Part shown: piece by piece, positions 1 through 4,876 of the stretch
Layout: every line of letters starts with the position of its first letter
How positions within the stretch are numbered: the first letter of the stretch is position 1
Assembly: GCA_003504855.1 (NCBI GenBank)
Contig: DNZD01000364.1
Coordinates: forward strand, 1 to 6,910
Direction of reading: 5' to 3'
Origin: Cytophagales bacterium
GTDB taxonomy: Bacteria; Bacteroidota; Bacteroidia; Cytophagales; Cyclobacteriaceae
Length of the DNA: 6,910 bases
The notes under the pieces: generated by a model
What the model saw: the letters and a program-made list of their open reading frames with translations, nothing else
What the model was told of the DNA's origin: nothing
Databases searched by the model: none
Made by a program: the position numbers and the translations under genes

Positions 1-611
1 TTGGGACGCACCACCAGAAATTGAAATACCACATGGGGCGTTGCTGACTTCAATGCCTCCCGCGCTTTGAGAATCTCCCTCGTACCGGCAATGACCTTTT
101 CCAGGCTTCCGCCAACGCGATAGGCTTCATAGGTATCCTGATGGGTGCCATCAATTGAAATGATCAGTCTGTCGAGGCCCGATTTCACCGTCTCCATCGC
201 ACGCGCTTCATCCAGGTAATGTGCATTGGTGGAGGTAGCGGTATAAATTCCGCGTTGTGAGGCGTACCGTACCATGGGTAAAAACTGTGGATTGAGATAC
301 GGCTCACCCTGAAAATAAAAGGTGAGGTAGGACAATGTGGGAGCCAGTTCATCAATAACCTGTTGAAACAGATCCTGCTTCAGCATGCCTGTAGGTCTCG
401 TGAATGAGCGAAGGCCGCTGGGGCACTCCGGGCATCGCAGGTTGCATGAGGTGGTTGGCTCAATGGAAATACTGATGGGCATTCCCATCTGAACCGGCCG
501 ATGCAGGCGTTTGGAGAGATGATAGCCCGTCCAGATGCGGGCTGCATTCAGCACCCGGGCAGGGGTTTGTAGCGATACCATTCTCCATTCGTCTGCCCAT
601 TGAGATGCCAT
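1..611 (-). CDS. Radical SAM protein, probable SPASM-type (C-terminus outside window)
   Basis: The visible part is 203 codons and has no stop before the left edge. Residues 50-63 carry the radical SAM signature CxxxCxxC (Cys56, Cys60, Cys63 in SCNLRCPEC), which ligates the [4Fe-4S] cluster that cleaves S-adenosylmethionine. Further family motifs follow: QGEP at 101-104 (the GGEP-like SAM-binding strand), TSTNAHYL at 126-133, and ISIDGTHQDTYEAYR at 151-165. This spacing is typical of SPASM-type radical SAM enzymes, whose C-terminal domain holds extra Fe-S clusters; that domain would lie beyond base 1, so the subclass is inferred. The ATG at 609-611 is the first in-frame start after a stop about 33 bases upstream, and it sits five bases after a promoter-like TACTTTTG; Met11, Met42 and Met44 are less likely alternatives. 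The substrate cannot be told from the sequence. There is no recognisable peptide precursor or cofactor gene nearby. The gene is divergent from the lnb-like gene. Confidence 0.88.
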   Translation of the reverse strand, partial: MASQWADEWRMVSLQTPARVLNAARIWTGYHLSKRLHRPVQMGMPISISIEPTTSCNLRCPECPSGLRSFTRPTGMLKQDLFQQVIDELAPTLSYLTFYFQGEPYLNPQFLPMVRYASQRGIYTATSTNAHYLDEARAMETVKSGLDRLIISIDGTHQDTYEAYRVGGSLEKVIAGTREILKAREALKSATPHVVFQFLVVRP

Positions 612-616
612 AACGT

Positions 617-624
617 CAAAAGTA
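617..624 (-). promoter_or_regulatory. Putative Bacteroidota -7 box (TACTTTTG) for the radical SAM gene
   Basis: Read on the minus strand, the bases are TACTTTTG, an exact match to the Bacteroidota sigma-70 -7 consensus TAnnTTTG. Only five bases (ACGTT) separate it from the ATG, so a transcript starting at the usual distance would have little or no leader. I find no clear TTTG -33 element about 19 bases upstream, so the call rests on the -7 box and its placement alone. Confidence 0.45.
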
Positions 625-681
625 GTCTCACTTCAGGAATTGTCTTTATCTTTCTGATAACTATTTCACCCCGCAACCTGC

Positions 682-1845
682 GTGAAACGAATACTGATCT
701 TCTTGTTTTGGTGCACCACCGCCACGGCATGGTCACAACCGATCCATTTGTCCCCATCGGCGGAAATATCAATCATCACCCTCGGACCCTGGCAAGGTGA
801 GCTCTATGCAGCTTTTGGTCACACCGCCGTTCGGGTGTACGACCCGATCAATGGCATTGACGACGCCTACAACTACGGTGTGTTTGACTTCAACCAACCA
901 AACTTCTATCTCAATTATACCCGTGGACTGCTTTACTTCAAGTTGGGTGTTTACGCCTATCCTGACTTCCGGGATTATTATATCTACTACAACCGGTCAG
1001 TAACCGAACAGGTGCTTAACCTCAATGCGCAGGAGAAGCAGGCAATCTATACTTATCTGGAATGGAATGCCCAGCCTGGCAACGAAACCTACCGGTACGA
1101 TTATTTCTACAATAACTGTTCAAGTCGCGTACGGGATGTTATCGCTCAGGTGCTGGGTGATAACCTCAACTTCGACTACACGTTCATCACCGGTCAAAAA
1201 ACCATCCGCGAGCTTACCGATTTATGCCTCACCCAGCAACCCTGGGGTGATTTGGGTATCGATATCTGTCTGGGTTTGCCCATGGACAAAGTGGCCACTC
1301 CCTACGAATACATGTTTCTGCCTGATTACCTCGAGCAGTGCTTTGATCATGCCACCATCCGCCATGATTCCGTTACCGTGCCAGCAGTGCGCAGCAAAAT
1401 TGCGGTATACACACCACGTCCGGAAGAACCCAAAGCATCCCTGATACATCCCTGGTGGGTCATGGGCGGAGTCCTTTTATTCATGATTGCCCTTTCCATC
1501 TATGACTGGCGCAGAAAGAAAGCATCGATTTGGTTCGATGGCATTCTCTTTCCGGCATTGGGGTTGCTGGGTGTATTGTTATTTGTGCTGTGGGTAGCTA
1601 CAGACCATCAGGCGGCAGCAAATAACTTTAACTTATTATGGGCCATTCCATTCCACCTGATGACGATCCTCCTTTTCAGAAAATCATCACATAGCTGGCT
1701 GCGCAAATACTTTATGGCAACAGCTGTTTTTACAGCCTTGGTGCTGGTGGCTTGGGCATTCCTGCCGCAAAATCTCCATGAATACCTGATTCCATTTGTA
1801 GCCGGTGTAGGCATCCGTGCCGGTGTACTTTCCCGCTTTCTGTAG
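682..1845 (+). CDS. lnb: DUF4105 / Lnb-type lipoprotein N-acyltransferase-like membrane protein
   Basis: This 387-residue protein has a cleavable-looking signal peptide (hydrophobic residues 4-17, probable cleavage after AWS at 16-18). A periplasmic DUF4105 domain follows at about 25-225. Its family motifs are FGHTAVRV (45-52, His47), YNYGVFDF (63-70), YFYNNCSSRVRD (141-152, Cys146) and YEYMFLPDYL (209-218). Five predicted transmembrane helices follow at about 258-275, 286-307, 315-332, 341-361 and 368-386. From memory, this N-domain plus five-helix layout is that of Bacteroides Lnb, which adds the third acyl chain to the N-terminal cysteine of lipoproteins, replacing Lnt. Cys146 and His47 are candidate catalytic residues; this is inference from conservation. 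The start is GTG: an in-frame stop lies 24 bases upstream and the next in-frame ATG is codon 201, so only this start gives a signal peptide. No Shine-Dalgarno is visible. Membership in the family is firm; the exact reaction for this protein is inferred. Confidence 0.82.
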   Translation: MKRILIFLFWCTTATAWSQPIHLSPSAEISIITLGPWQGELYAAFGHTAVRVYDPINGIDDAYNYGVFDFNQPNFYLNYTRGLLYFKLGVYAYPDFRDYYIYYNRSVTEQVLNLNAQEKQAIYTYLEWNAQPGNETYRYDYFYNNCSSRVRDVIAQVLGDNLNFDYTFITGQKTIRELTDLCLTQQPWGDLGIDICLGLPMDKVATPYEYMFLPDYLEQCFDHATIRHDSVTVPAVRSKIAVYTPRPEEPKASLIHPWWVMGGVLLFMIALSIYDWRRKKASIWFDGILFPALGLLGVLLFVLWVATDHQAAANNFNLLWAIPFHLMTILLFRKSSHSWLRKYFMATAVFTALVLVAWAFLPQNLHEYLIPFVAGVGIRAGVLSRFL

Positions 1846-1863
1846 CCATCCTGTCTTTGTAAT

Positions 1864-1899
1864 AAAAAAAGCCCCGCAAAAAAATGCGAGGCTTTTTTT
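1864..1899. terminator. Bidirectional intrinsic terminator between convergent genes
   Basis: Seven A residues (1864-1870) and GCCCCGCA (1871-1878) pair with TGCGAGGC (1885-1892) and seven T residues (1893-1899) across a loop of six A residues. The hairpin starts 18 bases after the lnb-like stop and lies 14 bases from the lpdA stop, so it can serve both genes. On plus-strand RNA there is one C-A mismatch in the core (1874/1889). On minus-strand RNA the same position is a G-U wobble, so the stem is unbroken for the odhA-odhB-lpdA transcript. Confidence 0.9.
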
Positions 1900-1913
1900 A
1901 TAAGGATCAATCG

Positions 1914-3314
1914 TTACATGTGAATTGGCCTGTTGCCCGTAGCGGCCAAACAAGCCTCTTTTACTGCCTCCATATAAGTAGGGTGCGCATGCGACATGCG
2001 TGATACATCCTCCGCCGATGCGCGGTACTCCATCGCCACCACGCCTGCAGCAATCATGTCGGCAGCACGGGCGCCAATAATATGTACACCCAGAATTTCA
2101 TCTGTATTCTTGTCGGCAAGAATTTTTACAAATCCATCGAGGTCCATGGAGGCCCGGGCACGACCAAGGGCCTTGTAAGGAAAGTTACCTGTCTTATAGG
2201 CACGGCCATCCGCTTTCAATTGCTCTTCGGTATAACCAACACTCGCCACTTCCGGCCAGGTATACACTACGCCCGGAATCAACAGGTAGTTGATGTGGGG
2301 CTTTTGGCCGGCCAGTTGCTCGGCAACCAGAACACCTTCTTCCTCCGCCTTATGGGCGAGCATAGCTCCCCGCACCACATCGCCGATAGCATAGATGTTA
2401 GGCACTTTGGTTTGCAGGTGATCATTCACCGGTATCTTACCCTTATCCAATTCAATTCCGACTTTGTCCAGCCCCAGACCATCCGTATAAGGCCGACGGC
2501 CCACGCTCACCAGACAGTAGTCTCCTTTGAGGGTAATGACATCGCCCCCGTTCTTCGGCTCAGCCTTCAATACAACATCGTTGCCAATGGCCTCCACCGA
2601 TGTCACTTTGTGACCGAGGTAGAAATCCATACCCAGCTTTTTCATCGACTTCTGCAGCTCCTTTCCAAGGGCACCATCCATGGTCGGGATGAGACTATCA
2701 AGGTATTCCACCACTGAAACTTTAGCACCTATGCGGGCATACACTGATCCCAACTCCATTCCGATTACACCGCCACCAATCACGATCAGGTGCTTGGGAA
2801 TTTCTTTTAACTCGAGTGCTTCGGTACTCGAAATGATACGCTTCTTGTCAAATGGGGCAAAGGGCAGTGCAGTTGGTTTCGAACCCGTCGCGATGATGAT
2901 GTTATCTGTGGTAATATCCGTTGCCTTTCCATCAGCGGCTGTGATGCGGACCGTGTTCTTATCCACCAGCGACCCAACACCGGTGTGAACGTCTATCTTG
3001 TTCTTCTTCATCAGGAAGGCAATACCTTCCACGTTTGCCTTAACCACTTCACCTTTGCGCTTAATCATTTGCGCCAGGTTCACCTTAGGAGCCGGAATGT
3101 CAATCCCGTGTTCCTTGAATGTGTGAGATGCGTTGTGAAAGTGCTCAGAAGAATCAAGCAACGCTTTCGAGGGGATACAACCCACGTTGAGGCAAGTACC
3201 TCCCAGGGTTGAATATTTCTCGACAATGGCCGTCTTCATACCCAATTGGGCACAGCGAATGGCCGCAACATAACCTCCCGGTCCGGAGCCGATTACCACA
3301 ACGTTGTATTGCAT
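1914..3314 (-). CDS. lpdA: Dihydrolipoyl dehydrogenase (E3)
   Basis: This cytoplasmic flavoenzyme of 466 residues, a normal length for the family, reoxidises the dihydrolipoyl groups of E2 and reduces NAD+. The visible motifs are the FAD-binding GSGPGGY (9-15), the redox-active disulfide in CLNVGCIPS (Cys41 and Cys46), the NAD-binding GGGVIG (180-185) followed by an acidic Glu at 203, the second FAD motif AIGD (309-312), and the C-terminal interface motif HAHPTYME (442-449) with the catalytic His444/Glu449 pair. There is no N-terminal lipoyl domain of the kind some E3 proteins carry. The gene is last in the odhA-odhB-lpdA operon, 35 bases after odhB. This indicates that it serves 2-oxoglutarate dehydrogenase, although E3 is often shared with pyruvate and branched-chain complexes. 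The ATG has no Shine-Dalgarno; the bases before it are A-rich. All key residues are intact. Confidence 0.97.
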   Translation of the reverse strand: MQYNVVVIGSGPGGYVAAIRCAQLGMKTAIVEKYSTLGGTCLNVGCIPSKALLDSSEHFHNASHTFKEHGIDIPAPKVNLAQMIKRKGEVVKANVEGIAFLMKKNKIDVHTGVGSLVDKNTVRITAADGKATDITTDNIIIATGSKPTALPFAPFDKKRIISSTEALELKEIPKHLIVIGGGVIGMELGSVYARIGAKVSVVEYLDSLIPTMDGALGKELQKSMKKLGMDFYLGHKVTSVEAIGNDVVLKAEPKNGGDVITLKGDYCLVSVGRRPYTDGLGLDKVGIELDKGKIPVNDHLQTKVPNIYAIGDVVRGAMLAHKAEEEGVLVAEQLAGQKPHINYLLIPGVVYTWPEVASVGYTEEQLKADGRAYKTGNFPYKALGRARASMDLDGFVKILADKNTDEILGVHIIGARAADMIAAGVVAMEYRASAEDVSRMSHAHPTYMEAVKEACLAATGNRPIHM

Positions 3315-3340
3315 ATTATTCTATTTCAGTCTATCAATAG

Positions 3341-3353
3341 GTAAGCGCCTTAC
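3341..3353. repeat. Short inverted repeat overlapping the odhB stop codon
   Basis: GTAAG at 3341-3345 and CTTAC at 3349-3353 form a perfect five-base-pair stem with a three-base loop, and the odhB stop codon (3350-3352) lies inside one arm. No T-run follows in the direction of transcription, so it is not an intrinsic terminator. It could be an RNA processing or translation-coupling structure in the odhB-lpdA gap, or simply chance. Confidence 0.3.
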
Positions 3354-4849
3354 ACACCCAGGATCATGCGACCCGGATCTTCCAACAGTTCCTTCACCCG
3401 AACCAGGAAACTCACTGATTCACGACCATCGATGATCCGGTGATCATACGACAAGGCCAGGTACATAATCGGGCGCACCACCACTTCTCCGTTTTTCACC
3501 ACCGGACGTTCCACAATATTGTGCATACCCAGGATGGCCGATTGCGGGGGATTGATTATCGGTGTTGATAACATCGAACCAAAAACGCCTCCATTGGTAA
3601 TGGAGAATGTACCGCCGGTCATCTCTTCAATCGACAATTTGCCATCACGACCGCGACCAGCCAGGCGAACGACTTCTCCCTCAATTTGCGCAAAGGTCAG
3701 TGATTCCGCGTTGCGGATAACCGGCACGACCAACCCACGCGGTGTAGACACGGCAATGGAAATATCGCAATAGTCGTGGTAGATGATTTCATCCTTATCG
3801 ATAGAAGCATTGACAGCCGGAAAATCTTTTAGGGCAATACAAATGGCTTTTGTGAAGAAGGACATGAATCCAAGTCCCACACCATGTTTCTCCTTGAATT
3901 GATCTTTGTACCGCGAACGCAAATCCATCAACGGTTTCATATCCACCTCATTGAAGGTGGTGAGCATGGCGGTTTCATTCTTTACAGCAACAAGTCGGCG
4001 GGCGATGGTCTTGCGCAGCGAAGTCATTTTTTCGCGTCGCTCACCACGACCTGCTCCACTGGTTATTACCGGGGGTCCGCTTGGTGCAGCTGCAGCGGTT
4101 GCTTTTGCAGCCGGTGCCGCCTTGGCCTGAGCAGCATCTTCTTTAGTTATTCTTCCGCCCACGCCTGTTCCCGATACCTGACCGGCCGGAATTCCCTTTT
4201 CATCCAGAATTTTGGCGGCAGCTGGTGATGGATGACCCGCGGCATAGGCCTCTGATGCAGCTGGTGCTGACTTCGCAGCTTTGGTTTCAGCGGCGGCGGC
4301 TGGCGCGCCTTCTGTTACTTCAATGCGACAAATGAGCCCGCCTATCGGCAATGTATCTTTCTCCTTCGCAACGATGCGCAGGATACCGTTCGCTTCGGCC
4401 GGCAATTCAAAGGTGGCTTTATCGGATTCCACTTCGGCGATCACTTCATCCAACTTTACATAATCTCCATCCTTCTTCATCCAGGTGGACAAGGTTACTT
4501 CGGTGATGGATTCGCCCACGGTGGGCACCTTCATTTCTTTAATGGCTCCTGTTGCTTTCATAGGTGTTGCTGTACTTGCACTTGCTGGTGGTGTTGATGA
4601 TTTGGCTGGCGCTTCTGCGGCTTCAATTTCACAAATAACCTCTCCGATTTTAGCGGTCTGACCCTGTGGCTTAACGATTTTAAGCCGCCCGGCCTGTGGT
4701 GCAGGCAATTCAAAGGTGGCCTTGTCTGATTCTAACTCAGCAAGGACCTCATCCATTTTCACCACGTCGCCATCCTTTTTGGTCCAGTTGGAGATCGTTA
4801 CTTCGGCAATGGACTCGCCTACAACGGGCACTTTTACCTGAATAGCCAT
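3350..4849 (-). CDS. odhB: Dihydrolipoyllysine-residue succinyltransferase (E2 of 2-oxoglutarate dehydrogenase), two lipoyl domains
   Basis: This 499-residue protein (sucB in E. coli) forms the core of the complex and transfers the succinyl group from lipoate to CoA. In order it has lipoyl domain 1 (about 3-76, lipoylated Lys43 in [10 protein letters not shown]), an Ala/Pro/Thr-rich linker, lipoyl domain 2 (about 104-177, Lys144 in the same motif), an Ala-rich linker, the peripheral subunit-binding domain that docks E1 or E3 (about 205-240), another Ala/Pro linker, and the catalytic domain (about 272-499). The catalytic motif DHRIIDG at 469-475 includes the active-site His470. TFNEVDM at 298-304 is typical of succinyl rather than acetyl transferases, and the neighbouring E1o gene supports this specificity. 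E. coli SucB has one lipoyl domain and about 405 residues, and the second domain accounts for most of the extra length. The gene starts 27 bases after the odhA stop, without a Shine-Dalgarno, and is surely co-transcribed. Confidence 0.95.
   Translation of the reverse strand: MAIQVKVPVVGESIAEVTISNWTKKDGDVVKMDEVLAELESDKATFELPAPQAGRLKIVKPQGQTAKIGEVICEIEAAEAPAKSSTPPASASTATPMKATGAIKEMKVPTVGESITEVTLSTWMKKDGDYVKLDEVIAEVESDKATFELPAEANGILRIVAKEKDTLPIGGLICRIEVTEGAPAAAAETKAAKSAPAASEAYAAGHPSPAAAKILDEKGIPAGQVSGTGVGGRITKEDAAQAKAAPAAKATAAAAPSGPPVITSGAGRGERREKMTSLRKTIARRLVAVKNETAMLTTFNEVDMKPLMDLRSRYKDQFKEKHGVGLGFMSFFTKAICIALKDFPAVNASIDKDEIIYHDYCDISIAVSTPRGLVVPVIRNAESLTFAQIEGEVVRLAGRGRDGKLSIEEMTGGTFSITNGGVFGSMLSTPIINPPQSAILGMHNIVERPVVKNGEVVVRPIMYLALSYDHRIIDGRESVSFLVRVKELLEDPGRMILGV
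4319..4843 (-). repeat. Tandem duplication of lipoyl domains within odhB
   Basis: Residues 3-76 (bases 4622-4843) and 104-177 (4319-4540) are two copies of the biotinyl/lipoyl domain, exactly 101 residues apart. A hand alignment without gaps gives 47 identities in 74 positions. Both copies keep the lipoylation motif and the upstream VGES loop. The DNA around the two lysine motifs has drifted at many third positions, so the duplication looks old and maintained by selection. Confidence 0.9.
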
Positions 4850-4876
4850 GAGTTTGTGATTAGGGTTTAATGCGTT

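Noticed and set aside
1025..1444. A 139-codon plus-strand frame inside the lnb-like gene
   Set aside because: It is a +1-shifted shadow of the DUF4105 reading frame, rich in Ser, Thr and Pro with no family resemblance. The main frame is unbroken and carries the motifs.
1608..1953. Two minus-strand frames (100 and 88 codons) across the lnb 3' end and the terminator
   Set aside because: They run through the terminator hairpin and into the end of lpdA, and are antisense to the transmembrane segment of the lnb-like gene. No start signal or family motif is seen.
2082..2717. A 211-codon open frame on the plus strand opposite lpdA
   Set aside because: It is long, but wholly antisense to an intact dihydrolipoyl dehydrogenase with every catalytic motif. 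It shows no domain, signal or promoter of its own.
4040..4320. Ala-rich, apparently repetitive coding stretch in odhB that might suggest a low-complexity insertion
   Set aside because: It encodes the flexible Ala/Pro linkers on either side of the subunit-binding domain, which are normal in E2 proteins.
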